Of a stretch of 64,000 nt of DNA, positions 8,803 to 16,539 are shown piece by piece (the first letter of the stretch is position 1; every line of letters begins with the position of its first letter). The stretch comes from Demequina subtropica (GTDB lineage: Bacteria > Actinomycetota > Actinomycetes > Actinomycetales > Demequinaceae), in NCBI RefSeq assembly GCF_000971235.1, contig NZ_BBMB01000005.1:124001-188000 (forward strand), in the 5' to 3' direction. The notes under the pieces were generated by a model. It was not told the origin of the DNA. It did no database searches and was given only the letters and a program-made list of their open reading frames with translations. A program made the position numbers and the translations under genes.

Positions 8803-9681
8803 AGCCCTGTACGCGAGAAGGTCACCAAGGGCGTCGTCTCCCCTTGGCGCGAGGTTCCCCAGTCCATCGCCCGGCCGGAGTACGTCGGGAAGAAGCGGGC
8901 GGCGATGTGGAAGGGCGGAGACGTCCACAGCGCCGAGACCATCGAGAGGATCCGCATCAGCGCGAGGATCGCGGCCCAGGCGCTCGCCGAGGTCGGCCGC
9001 CACGTCGCTCCCGGCGTCACCACCGAGGAGCTCGACCGCATCGGTCACGAGTTCGTCCTCGACCATGGCGCCTACCCGTCGACGCTCGGCTATCCCGGTG
9101 CGGCGGGCCGTCCGCCGTTCCCCAAGGCGATGTGCACCTCGGTCAACGAGGTCATCTGCCACGGCATCCCCGACTCGACCGTGATCGAGGAGGGCGACAT
9201 CGTGAAGGTCGACATCACGGCGTTCAAGGACGGCGTGCACGGCGACAACTGCGGCTCGTTCATCGCGGGCGAGGGCTCCGCGGACGCCCGGAAGCTGGTC
9301 GAGGTCACGCACGAGGCCATGATGCGCGGCATCAAGTCGGCGCAGCCGGGCCGGCAGGTCAACATCATCGGCCGTGTGATCGAGAAGTACGCCGCGCGCT
9401 TCGGCTACGAGTCCGTGCGCAGCTACACGGGCCACGGGGTCGGCCCCGCCTTCCACACCGGCCTGATCATCCCCCACTACGACGCGGCGCCCCACCACGA
9501 CGACATCATCGAGGTCGGCATGGTGTTCACCGTCGAGCCGATGCTCTGCATGGGCGCGGAGGACAACCACGAGTGGGACGACGGCTGGACCGTCGTGACG
9601 AACGACGGCTCGTGGGTCGCGCAGTTCGAGCACACGATCGTCATCACGGAGACCGGACCGGAGGTTCTGACGCTGCCATGA
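8800..9681 (+). CDS. map: Type I methionine aminopeptidase
   Basis: Removes initiator methionine from nascent proteins. 293 residues with the pita-bread fold and all metal ligands visible: Asp138 (VKVDIT), Asp149 (HGDNCG), His212 (TGHGVGPAFH), Glu246 (FTVEPM) and Glu277 (QFEHTI), plus His121 (ICHGIP). The N-terminal extension of about 45 residues with PxxxP-type sequence resembles the MapB class of mycobacteria and streptomycetes. Its stop overlaps the ppgK start (ATGA), so translation is coupled. Confidence 0.96.
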   Translation: MSPVREKVTKGVVSPWREVPQSIARPEYVGKKRAAMWKGGDVHSAETIERIRISARIAAQALAEVGRHVAPGVTTEELDRIGHEFVLDHGAYPSTLGYPGAAGRPPFPKAMCTSVNEVICHGIPDSTVIEEGDIVKVDITAFKDGVHGDNCGSFIAGEGSADARKLVEVTHEAMMRGIKSAQPGRQVNIIGRVIEKYAARFGYESVRSYTGHGVGPAFHTGLIIPHYDAAPHHDDIIEVGMVFTVEPMLCMGAEDNHEWDDGWTVVTNDGSWVAQFEHTIVITETGPEVLTLP

Positions 9682-10517
9682 GCAAGAACATCGCGATCGG
9701 GGTCGACATCGGCGGCACAGGGATCAAGGCCGCTCCCGTCAACCTCAAGAACGGCAAGTTCACCGACGAGCGGTACCGCATCCCCACCCCCCAGCCCTCG
9801 ACACCGGATGCGATCGCCCGCACGGTCGCGAGGGTGATCGCGAAGTTCAACCCGTCGAAGAAGGTCCCCATCGGGGTGGCCTTCCCCGGCGTGGTCCAGC
9901 ACGGCATCGTCAAGACCGCCGCCAACGTCGACGACTCGTGGATCGGCACGGACCTGCGCGCGATCATCCGCGACTACGCGGGGCACGACGTCCACGTGCT
10001 CAACGATGCCGACGCCGCCGGCTACGGCGAGTACAAGTTCGGTGCGGCGCACGGACGCAACGGCTCGATCCTCATGACCACGCTGGGCACGGGCATCGGC
10101 ACGGCGATGATCGTCGACGGCACCCTGGTGCCCAACCTCGAGCTCGGGCACATCATGATCGACGGGCACGATGCGGAGGACCGGGCGGCCGAGTCCGCGC
10201 GCGACCGCTACGGCTACGACTGGGACCAGTGGATCGAGCAGCTCCAGAAGTACTACTCGGAGCTCGAGCGGCTGCTGTGGCCGGACCTCATCATCGTCGG
10301 CGGCGGCGTGTCGAAGTCGCACCACATGTTCCTGCCCAAGCTGCGCCTGCGCGCACCGATCATCCCCGCGGACCTGCTCAACGGCGCCGGGATCGTGGGG
10401 GCCGCGGCGGCCGCGGCGGCCGAGGCCAAGCGGGAGCACGAGGAGGCGAAGGCCGCGGAGAAGGCGGAGAAGAGGGCCGAGAAGCGCGCCGCCAAGGAGG
10501 CCGCCGCTTCCGCGTGA
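9678..10517 (+). CDS. ppgK: Polyphosphate glucokinase
   Basis: ROK-family kinase that phosphorylates glucose using polyphosphate (or ATP); hallmark of actinobacteria. 279 residues. Phosphate-binding DIGGTGIK at 10-17, catalytic NDADAAGYGE near 111-120 and LGTGIGTAMIVDG follow the PpgK pattern, as does the Glu/His-containing LELGHIMIDG. The C-terminus carries a tail of about 45 residues made mostly of Ala, Lys and Glu (from AAAAAAAEAKREHEEAK), probably a charged helix and unusual in length. Starts inside the map stop codon. Confidence 0.95.
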   Translation: MSKNIAIGVDIGGTGIKAAPVNLKNGKFTDERYRIPTPQPSTPDAIARTVARVIAKFNPSKKVPIGVAFPGVVQHGIVKTAANVDDSWIGTDLRAIIRDYAGHDVHVLNDADAAGYGEYKFGAAHGRNGSILMTTLGTGIGTAMIVDGTLVPNLELGHIMIDGHDAEDRAAESARDRYGYDWDQWIEQLQKYYSELERLLWPDLIIVGGGVSKSHHMFLPKLRLRAPIIPADLLNGAGIVGAAAAAAAEAKREHEEAKAAEKAEKRAEKRAAKEAAASA

Positions 10518-10534
10518 CGATGCGCGGGAGGCCC

Positions 10535-10549
10535 TAGGCTCCCGGCATG
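10535..10549 (+). promoter_or_regulatory. Leaderless promoter of the GNAT gene
   Basis: TAGGCT (10535-10540) followed by CCCGGC and the ATG at 10547. There is no SD sequence, so transcription likely starts at the start codon. Confidence 0.6.
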
Positions 10550-11140
10550 GCCTTCCACGAGTCGCCCCTGCTCACGCACCCGCTGGTCCGCCTCGAGCCG
10601 CTGTCGCCCGCTCACCGCGACGACCTCGCGGGCGCCGTGATGCCCGGCGAGCTGTGGCGTACCTGGTACACGCGCATCCCCTCGCCCGAGGAGATGGCGA
10701 GCGAGATCGAGGCGCGCGTCGCCTCGCAGGCCGCGGGACGAATCGCGGCGTGGGCGGTGGTCGATGCGGCGCGCGACGCCGCGGTGGGCATGACCACGTA
10801 CCTCAACCTCGATCCTGTCAACGGGCGCCTCGAGATCGGCAGCACGTGGCTCGGGCGCGAGGCGCAGGGCACGGGGATCAACCCCGCGATGAAGCTCCTG
10901 CTGCTCTCGCGCGCCTTCGACGAGCTCGGCTGCATCGCGGTCGAGCTGCGCACGCATTGGCACAACCACCAGTCGCGGGCCGCGATCGCGCGCCTGGGCG
11001 CGCATCAGGACGGCGTGCTGCGCCAGCACCAGCGCTGGCACGACGGCACGCTCCGGGACACGGTCGTGTTCTCGATCCTCGACCGCGAATGGCCCGCGGT
11101 GCGCAGCGGGCTCGAGGCGCGGATCGCGCCGCGGCTCTAG
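10547..11140 (+). CDS. GNAT-family N-acetyltransferase (RimJ/RimL-like)
   Basis: 197 residues. The family fold is suggested by the N-terminal LVRLEPLSPAHRDDLA, the central GMTTYLNLDP...LEIGSTWL strand, the acetyl-CoA loop region GREAQGTGINPAMK (Q/RxxGxG/A type) and ELRTHWHNHQSRAAIARLGA, typical of RimJ/RimL-type alpha-amino acetyltransferases. The target (protein N-terminus or small molecule) is unknown. A monocistronic gene with its own leaderless promoter, ending at a long hairpin shared with the convergent PadR gene. Confidence 0.85.
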   Translation: MAFHESPLLTHPLVRLEPLSPAHRDDLAGAVMPGELWRTWYTRIPSPEEMASEIEARVASQAAGRIAAWAVVDAARDAAVGMTTYLNLDPVNGRLEIGSTWLGREAQGTGINPAMKLLLLSRAFDELGCIAVELRTHWHNHQSRAAIARLGAHQDGVLRQHQRWHDGTLRDTVVFSILDREWPAVRSGLEARIAPRL

Positions 11141-11141
11141 C

Positions 11142-11207
11142 CCCACCACCCGGACAGCACGAACGGATCTCGCGGCGACGCGCTCCGTTGGCGCTGTCCG
11201 GGGTGGG
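11142..11207. terminator. Bidirectional hairpin between convergent genes
   Basis: The arm CCCACCACCCGGACAGC (11142-11158) pairs with GCTGTCCGGGGTGGG (11193-11207), leaving a 2-nt bulge. An inner AACGGA/TCCGTT pair extends it. It sits exactly between the stop codons of the GNAT and PadR genes; no U-tract is present. Confidence 0.7.
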
Positions 11208-11214
11208 CGGCGGA

Positions 11215-11895
11215 TCAGCCGGCGTCTCCCGCGAGCAGGCGGTAGAGGTCGCGGCGCGCCGCCGCGAGGATCTCGACGGCACGCTCGGCGAGCTCGCCGT
11301 CCCCCTGCCGCGCGACGTGGACGGCGGCGTCGCGCAGGCCCGTCATCTCGTGACGTAGGGCGATGTCGCGCTTCTCCCGCTCGTCGACCTCGAACAGCGC
11401 GTCGAGCTCCTCGGCGTGCTCGGCGGTCCAGGCGTCGCCCGCCTCGGTAAGCGCGGCGGTCTTGCGGCCCTCGACCACCTCGATCGACACGAGGCCCTCG
11501 TCCTCGAGCGCCTGAAGCGTCGGGTAGATCGACCCCGGGCTGGGTACCCAGGCTCCCCCGCTGCGCTCCTCGACGGCTCGGATCAGGTCGTAGCCGTGGC
11601 GAGGCTGCTCGGCGAGCAGCAGCAGGATCGCCGCGCGGATGTCGCCGCGCGAGCGGCCGCCGTGGCGTCCCCTCCCGCGCCCGCCGGGGCTGTGGCCTCC
11701 GCCTCGGCCCGGCCCTCCGTGGCGGCGGCCCCGGGGTCCGGGCCCGTCGACGCCGGGCGCATCGGCGCCGTCGCCGGGCCCGGAGCCTCCCCGACGGCGC
11801 ATCGGCCGCTCCCCCGCGGCCTCGTTCTCCTCGACCCACCCCGGGCCGAAGCCGCGCATCCCGCGCGGCGAGTGGTGCTGATGCGTGCTCCGCAT
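11215..11895 (-). CDS. PadR-family transcriptional regulator
   Basis: 226 residues. Residues 1-80 are a Gly/Arg/His/Pro-rich disordered arm. The winged-helix domain follows at about 84-165 (IRAAILLLLAEQPRHGYDLI, then PSPGSIYPTLQALEDEGLV, the classic PadR recognition helix). The C-terminal helical part, with many charged residues, is the usual dimerisation region. GGGGAG precedes the ATG. The regulator faces a short AT-rich palindromic stretch, so autoregulation is likely. The glycine-rich arm resembles PadR proteins annotated in many actinobacteria; effector unknown. Confidence 0.9.
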   Translation of the reverse strand: MRSTHQHHSPRGMRGFGPGWVEENEAAGERPMRRRGGSGPGDGADAPGVDGPGPRGRRHGGPGRGGGHSPGGRGRGRHGGRSRGDIRAAILLLLAEQPRHGYDLIRAVEERSGGAWVPSPGSIYPTLQALEDEGLVSIEVVEGRKTAALTEAGDAWTAEHAEELDALFEVDEREKRDIALRHEMTGLRDAAVHVARQGDGELAERAVEILAAARRDLYRLLAGDAG

Positions 11896-11910
11896 GAGCC
11901 GCTCCCCTCA

Positions 11911-11958
11911 TCTCGTCTATCGCTGTTCGATCACGATATATCGCGATAAGAGATAGAG
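11911..11958. promoter_or_regulatory. Probable PadR operator/promoter
   Basis: An AT-rich island upstream of the PadR gene holds the palindrome CGATATATCG (11934-11943) inside a wider inverted repeat with TATCGC (11918-11923) and GCGATA (11943-11948) arms, and loosely matching ATCTC sequences outside those. Nested symmetry right at the promoter is typical of PadR autoregulatory sites. Confidence 0.55.
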
Positions 11959-11976
11959 CAAGCGACGCGTCGCTTC

Positions 11977-12960
11977 CTAGCGCTCGCAGACGGTCCCGTC
12001 TCCGTCCCCGTCGCGGTACCACGCGTACTCCTCGTCCACGCCCTGGACGTACGGCCCGTAGCCCGCCGCCACGGCCTTCGCGCACGAGGAGAAGCGGGGG
12101 TCGGTGGACGATGCGGCGCTCGGGGACGGCGACGGCGAGGCGCTCGTGCCGGCACCCTCATCGTCCGCTTCATCCGCGGGGCCGTCGCCGAACCCGGTCG
12201 CGGTCACCGGCTGGTCCCCGAGGTCCGGCATCGCCTGATCAGGGCACGTCTCCAGCACGTCGACGATCGCGTCGCGCTCGTCCGCGGTGACCCACAGCCC
12301 GTACTTGGACTTCACCGCCACCTGGCGCGCGACGTACTCGCATCGGTACGACTTGTTCGGCGGGAGCCACTCCGCGGCGTCGTCGTCGCCCTTGGCGCGG
12401 TTCTCCCCCGCATCGACCGGCTCGAGGTTGAGAGGGTCGTTCGCCAGCGCCACCCTCATCGCGAACTCCCAGTCCGCCGCACCGGTCTGCCACGCGGCGG
12501 ACAGCGCGACCATGTGATCGATGTCGATCTCGCTCGCTCCGCCACGCTCGAAGTGGATCGAGGTGCCCGTGTAGGGGTCGTCGAGGTCGCCCTCGAGCAC
12601 GATGCACGCGCCGTCGAGCGTGACGTCGGTGAGGCGCAGCCGGAGCATGTCGTTGCGCGTGTCGCAGCCGTTGTGGTCGACGTCGGCCCACGCCGACCCG
12701 AACTGCGCACGGCTGTACCCGTCCGTCGACGCCGGCGCCGCGACCACGAGGGCGAGCGCCGCGTCGAGCGCCTTCCCGGTCGCGGCGGGCGACGCGCTCG
12801 CGGACGAGGCGGGGCTCGGAGCCGCCGTCACGCTCGCCGACGGCGCCGCCGTGACGGTGGGGACGCCGCGCAGGTCGGAGCCGTCGCCTGCGCCCGCGCA
12901 CGCCGCGAGAAGGACCGCGACCGACGTGAGGATCGCGATCCGGGACCTGCGGAGGCTCAT
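11977..12960 (-). CDS. Secreted lipoprotein nuclease: HNH (DUF1524-type) plus Excalibur domain
   Basis: 327 residues. Signal peptide with lipobox LLAAC, Cys21 becoming the lipidated residue, then a Ser/Ala/Pro linker to about residue 60. The nuclease core has DIDHMVALSAAW (148-150 DHM) and NDPLNLEPVDAGENRAKGD, the HNH pattern of DUF1524/GmrSD-C-like secreted nucleases. A second Ser/Pro linker leads to a C-terminal Excalibur calcium-binding module (about 287-327) ending in YRDGDGDGTVCE. Likely a cell-surface DNase for nutrient or competence use. Its ATG overlaps the stop of the alcohol dehydrogenase gene by 4 bp, an odd operon partner. Confidence 0.88.
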   Translation of the reverse strand: MSLRRSRIAILTSVAVLLAACAGAGDGSDLRGVPTVTAAPSASVTAAPSPASSASASPAATGKALDAALALVVAAPASTDGYSRAQFGSAWADVDHNGCDTRNDMLRLRLTDVTLDGACIVLEGDLDDPYTGTSIHFERGGASEIDIDHMVALSAAWQTGAADWEFAMRVALANDPLNLEPVDAGENRAKGDDDAAEWLPPNKSYRCEYVARQVAVKSKYGLWVTADERDAIVDVLETCPDQAMPDLGDQPVTATGFGDGPADEADDEGAGTSASPSPSPSAASSTDPRFSSCAKAVAAGYGPYVQGVDEEYAWYRDGDGDGTVCER

Positions 12961-14009
12961 GGGCGCAGCATCACCTTGATCGCGGTGCGCTCGTCCATCG
13001 CGCGGTACGCCTCGGCGGCCTGCTCGAGCGGGAGCTCGAGGTCGAACACGAGGCCCGGGCGGATGCGCCCGTCCAGCACCTCGGGCAGCAGCTCCTCGAT
13101 GTAGCCGCGCACCGGCGCGACGCCGCCCCGCACGCCGACGTTGGTGTCGAACATGGTGCGCACGGGCAGCTCGGGCCCGCCGTTGGGCACGCCGACGAAC
13201 CCGACCTGGCCGCCCGGACGCGCCGACCGCAGCGCCTGGTCCATGGACTCCTTGGTCCCGACGCACTCGAGCACCACGTCGGGGCCGATCCCGCCGCACA
13301 TCTCCTTAAGGCGCGCGACGCCGGCGTCGCCACGCTCGGGCACGATGTCGGTGGCGCCCAGCTCGCGCGCGAGCGCCTGGCGGTCCGCGTGGCGCGACAT
13401 CGCGATGATGCGCGACGCGCCGAGGCGCTTGGCTGCGATCACGGCGCACAGGCCCACCGCACCGTCGCCCACGACCGCGACCGTCGAGCCCTCCGTCACC
13501 CCGCCCGACACCGCCGCGTGGTGGCCCGTGCCCATGACGTCCGACAGCGTGAGGAGGCCCGGGATCATCGCATCGTCCGGCATGCCTCCCGGGACCACCG
13601 CGAGCGTGCCGTCCGCGAGCGGCACGCGCACCCTCTCGCCCTGGCCGCCGTCCGCGAAGCCGAGGCCCTCGGCCTCGCTGCCCCACCATCCGCCGTTCTG
13701 GCAATGCACCGTCATGCCGTTGCGGCAGTTCACGCACGTGTTGTCGCACTGGTAGAACGGCGCGATCACGAAGTCGCCGGGGCGCACGTGGGAGACGCGG
13801 TCGCCCACCTCCTCGACCACGCCGACGAACTCGTGGCCGATGCGCTTGGGCGCCTTCACGGCCGTCACGCCGCGGTAGGGCCACAGGTCGGATCCGCACA
13901 CGCACGCCGCGACCACGCGCACGATCGCGTCGAGGCCGGTGCTGAGCACCGGGTCGGGGACGTCCTCGACCCTGATGTCCCTCTCGCCGTGGATGAGCGT
14001 CGCTCGCAT
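12957..14009 (-). CDS. Zinc-dependent alcohol dehydrogenase (MDR family)
   Basis: 350 residues, medium-chain dehydrogenase/reductase. Catalytic zinc ligands are Cys38 (CVCGSDLW) and His59-Glu60 (RIGHEFVGVVEEVG); the structural zinc lobe has Cys88, 92, 95 and 103. The Rossmann motif is VAVVGDGAVGLCAV. Substrate unknown; probably an aldehyde/alcohol or glutathione/mycothiol-independent reductase. Lies 22 bp after the MarR gene and overlaps the next gene by ATGA, so it is the middle cistron of a MarR-ADH-HNH operon. The ATG at 14009 was chosen from homologous starts (MRATLIHG). Confidence 0.92.
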   Translation of the reverse strand: MRATLIHGERDIRVEDVPDPVLSTGLDAIVRVVAACVCGSDLWPYRGVTAVKAPKRIGHEFVGVVEEVGDRVSHVRPGDFVIAPFYQCDNTCVNCRNGMTVHCQNGGWWGSEAEGLGFADGGQGERVRVPLADGTLAVVPGGMPDDAMIPGLLTLSDVMGTGHHAAVSGGVTEGSTVAVVGDGAVGLCAVIAAKRLGASRIIAMSRHADRQALARELGATDIVPERGDAGVARLKEMCGGIGPDVVLECVGTKESMDQALRSARPGGQVGFVGVPNGGPELPVRTMFDTNVGVRGGVAPVRGYIEELLPEVLDGRIRPGLVFDLELPLEQAAEAYRAMDERTAIKVMLRP

Positions 14010-14031
14010 GCTTCTCCCTGCCGTCCTGCCG

Positions 14032-14490
14032 TCACTCGGTCCCGCCCGCGAGGCGCGTGAGGCCCTCGCGGAGCGCGTCGACCGCCGGGCCGCCCCATGC
14101 GGCCCTCCACTCATGCTCGCGCGCGCGCATGGTCTCGGTGGCGCGCGCGCAGAACTCGGCGCCGGCCGCGGTGAGGCCGACCAGCGAGGCCCGGCCGTCG
14201 CGCGGGTCCGGACGCACCTCGACGATCCCGGCGACCTCGAGGTCGCGCACCAGCGCGGCGACCGCCTGCCTCGTGTGGCCGATCCGCGGAGCCAGGTCCG
14301 CGACGCGGCTCCCCCCTGCGTCGAGCGCCGCGATGACCGGGACGTGGGCCGCCCTGACACCCGAGGTGCCCTCGGGGTCGATCCGGGCGAGCGCATCGTC
14401 CGTCACGGCGCGAGACGCGTCGACGAGCAGCCTGCCGATGTCCTCGCGCGCGGCGGTCGCGAAGGCGGCCAGCTCGACCTCGTACGTCAC
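14032..14490 (-). CDS. MarR-family transcriptional regulator
   Basis: 152 residues with the winged helix at about 45-120: VPVIAALDAGGSRVADLAPRIGHTRQAVAALVRDLE is followed by the wing VRPDPRDGRASLV. GTG start with GGGAG 5 nt upstream. A single Cys lies at about 115 in GAEFCARA; whether it is redox-sensing is unclear. It is divergent from a CxxC redoxin gene and heads the operon with the alcohol dehydrogenase, suggesting it senses an electrophile, a peroxide or a phenolic compound and controls both directions. Confidence 0.9.
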   Translation of the reverse strand: MTYEVELAAFATAAREDIGRLLVDASRAVTDDALARIDPEGTSGVRAAHVPVIAALDAGGSRVADLAPRIGHTRQAVAALVRDLEVAGIVEVRPDPRDGRASLVGLTAAGAEFCARATETMRAREHEWRAAWGGPAVDALREGLTRLAGGTE

Positions 14491-14511
14491 CTTGTCTCCC
14501 GCAAGCCGGAA

Positions 14512-14540
14512 TAGGCAGCCCGCCTGCCTTGTTAGGCAGG
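14512..14540. promoter_or_regulatory. Probable MarR operator
   Basis: The inverted repeat CCTGCC-TTGTTA-GGCAGG spans 14523-14540. A second TAGGCAG half-site lies at 14512-14518, a direct repeat of 14533-14539 two helical turns away. It lies in the 80-bp divergent gap between the MarR and redoxin start codons. Confidence 0.6.
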
Positions 14541-14570
14541 ATGCTTGCCCATCTATCGATCGGAGTCCCG

Positions 14571-15008
14571 ATGACCACCCTATCCGCGCCCCTCACGGCC
14601 GGTGACACGCTGCCCCGACTCGAGCTCGTGTCCCGCGCGGGCGCGCCCGTCGCGCTCGAGACGATCGCCGCATCGTCCCCCCGGACGGTGCTCTACTTCA
14701 TGCGCACGTCGACCTGCCCCGTGTGCCATCAGCACCTGCGCGCGATCGCGCGCCTGGGGCTCCCCGCGGTGGTGATCGTGCCCGGCGGCGCCCCGGAGGC
14801 CGATGCGGTCGCGCGCCGCCATCCCGCGCTCGCGGAGGCCGTGGTCGCGTCCGAGGACGCGCATGCCGCGGTGGGCCTGTTCGTGCGCCATGGCCTGCAG
14901 CAGTCCGGGACCTACGTGGTGGAGGGTGCGCGCATCGTCGCGGCGCGGCACGCGACCGTGCCGCTCGGGTCCTTCGACGCCGCGGAGGTGCGCGCGGCCC
15001 TCGCGTGA
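14571..15008 (+). CDS. Redoxin / AhpC-TSA-like protein
   Basis: 145 residues with a thioredoxin-like fold. CPVC at 49-52 after the FMRTSTCP strand matches peroxiredoxin-like proteins with a CxxC active site; a GTYVVEGARIVAARH strand lies near the C-terminus. It has no signal peptide, so it should act in the cytoplasm as a thiol peroxidase or disulfide reductase. The start at 14571 has GGAG 5 nt upstream; an earlier in-frame ATG at 14529 would overlap the operator and is less likely. Divergent from the MarR operon and probably controlled by it. Confidence 0.8.
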   Translation: MTTLSAPLTAGDTLPRLELVSRAGAPVALETIAASSPRTVLYFMRTSTCPVCHQHLRAIARLGLPAVVIVPGGAPEADAVARRHPALAEAVVASEDAHAAVGLFVRHGLQQSGTYVVEGARIVAARHATVPLGSFDAAEVRAALA

Positions 15009-15022
15009 CGGCCGCGGGCGCG

Positions 15023-16417
15023 TCAGACCGGCGGGCGCGTGAGGACCGTGACGGGGTCCTCGGCCTGGGCGACGTCGTCGGACGGCGCGCCCGTGCGCAC
15101 GAGCGCCGGGTCGACGATGGTGAGCGTGAAGACGCCTGGCCCGGAGACGAACAGCACCACCAGGAGGAACCAGCCGCCCTCCACCAGGAGCCGCGACTCG
15201 GTGAGGGCCTGGAGCGCGAGGGCGGCGGTCAGCAGCGCCCACCCGAGGGGGATGTACGTGTCCCCGCGGCTCGCGCGCTCGACCAGGCGCCACGCGCTCC
15301 CGAACGAGAGCACCACCATCACGATCAGCAGCACCAGCCCGATCAGGCCCAGCTGCAGCCACGCGTCGAGGAACGCGTTGTGGGCGTGCGCCGCGACCAC
15401 GCCGGCGTGGTCGACGATCGTCTTGTAGGGGTCCTCCCAGATGGGCCAGTAGCCCACGTAGCCCCAGCCCTCGGGACGGTCCCACGCGTACTGGACCACC
15501 TGGTCCCAGATCGCGGTGCGGTTCGTCGCATCGGGACCGCGGTCGAACATCGCGAAGATCTCCTCGCGGAACTTCAGCGTGAGCACCGCGACCACCGCCG
15601 TGACGGCGAGCACCGCGAAGGACAGCCGTCGCTTGTTCGCGGCACGCGAGCGGCGGATCATGATCGCCGCGACCGTGAGGCCCGTGAGGTAGACGGCGGC
15701 CACCGCGACCGTCGCGGAGGACGTCAGCAGGTGCACCACCACGGCGAGCGCGAGCGTGAGCGTGCCGTCGAGCACGCGGATGCGGCGCTCGAGCAGGAGG
15801 ATGACGGCGACGATCGCCGTGAACAGCGCGATCGCGGCGAACGGGTTGCGGTTGCCCACGAATCCCTGGATCGGACCGCCGTCGAGGAGGTTGTTCCGCG
15901 ACCACGTGATGGGCTCGCCGCCTCCGTCGACCTTGGCGATGCTCGACAGGTCGGTCGCGAGCGGGGTCAGGTCGTGGCGGACCACGAGCGCGACGAACAG
16001 CTCGAACAGCAGCCCGCCCAGGAGGCTCACCTGCAGCCCCCGGTAGAGGAACGCCATGAACTGGCCGCGTGACGTGCCGCGCGCGATCAGCACCGCGACG
16101 AACGTGGTGGCGGCGAGCACCACCACCGCGAGCACCGAGACTGCGGGCGTGGCCGACCACAGGATGCTCAGGGCCGCGAGCGCGACGAACGTGCCGATGA
16201 GGGGCGGCACCCGCATCTGCCCGAGGAAGCGACGGAAGCTCACCGCGACGGCCGCGACCGTCAGCACGCACAGCGTGCCGTAGAGCGGCACACCGAGCAG
16301 GTAGCGGAAGCCCTGGCCCGAGAAGAGCAGCACCACGGTCCACACCGTCACCCACGCGCGTGCGCGCTGCGAGCGCGAACGCGACCACCACGAGGCGGCG
16401 GACCTGGGCTTGCGCAT
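15023..16417 (-). CDS. O-antigen ligase/Wzy-like polysaccharide membrane protein
   Basis: 464 residues with about ten to twelve hydrophobic segments and a large extracytoplasmic loop. The loop holds the family signature HAHNAFLDAWLQLGL, and NRNPFAAIALF occurs in the middle of the protein, both typical of the PF04932 O-antigen ligase/polymerase family. In Gram-positive actinobacteria such proteins polymerise or transfer lipid-linked glycans to the wall, or export capsular units. No glycosyltransferases are adjacent, so the glycan is unknown. A basic N-terminus (RSRSQRAR) gives cytoplasmic orientation. A hairpin leader precedes it. Confidence 0.85.
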   Translation of the reverse strand: MRKPRSAASWWSRSRSQRARAWVTVWTVVLLFSGQGFRYLLGVPLYGTLCVLTVAAVAVSFRRFLGQMRVPPLIGTFVALAALSILWSATPAVSVLAVVVLAATTFVAVLIARGTSRGQFMAFLYRGLQVSLLGGLLFELFVALVVRHDLTPLATDLSSIAKVDGGGEPITWSRNNLLDGGPIQGFVGNRNPFAAIALFTAIVAVILLLERRIRVLDGTLTLALAVVVHLLTSSATVAVAAVYLTGLTVAAIMIRRSRAANKRRLSFAVLAVTAVVAVLTLKFREEIFAMFDRGPDATNRTAIWDQVVQYAWDRPEGWGYVGYWPIWEDPYKTIVDHAGVVAAHAHNAFLDAWLQLGLIGLVLLIVMVVLSFGSAWRLVERASRGDTYIPLGWALLTAALALQALTESRLLVEGGWFLLVVLFVSGPGVFTLTIVDPALVRTGAPSDDVAQAEDPVTVLTRPPV

Positions 16418-16454
16418 GCACTCTCCTGTTCCGGGTGGGGCGGGTCCCGGTCAC

Positions 16455-16518
16455 GGCGGCATGCATCTGCCGCCCTCGTGGTCGGCTCGGGGCTGAGCGA
16501 GACCGGCGCGCCATCCTA
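16455..16518 (-). promoter_or_regulatory. Promoter and hairpin leader of the O-antigen ligase-like gene
   Basis: On the minus strand TAGGAT (16513-16518) is a consensus actinobacterial -10. The transcript would then start near 16506 and contain a leader of about 90 nt, with arms GGCGGCA and TGCCGCC around a 6-nt loop (16455-16474). The hairpin may affect stability or attenuation. Confidence 0.45.
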
Positions 16519-16539
16519 ACGCGGGGCGATACTGACAGC

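Noticed and set aside
16360-16539. An N-terminal extension of the MpaB-type protein from an upstream ATG
   Set aside because: The extension would overlap the start of the divergent O-antigen-ligase-like gene and lacks family similarity; the GTG at 16540 has a -10 at the right distance.
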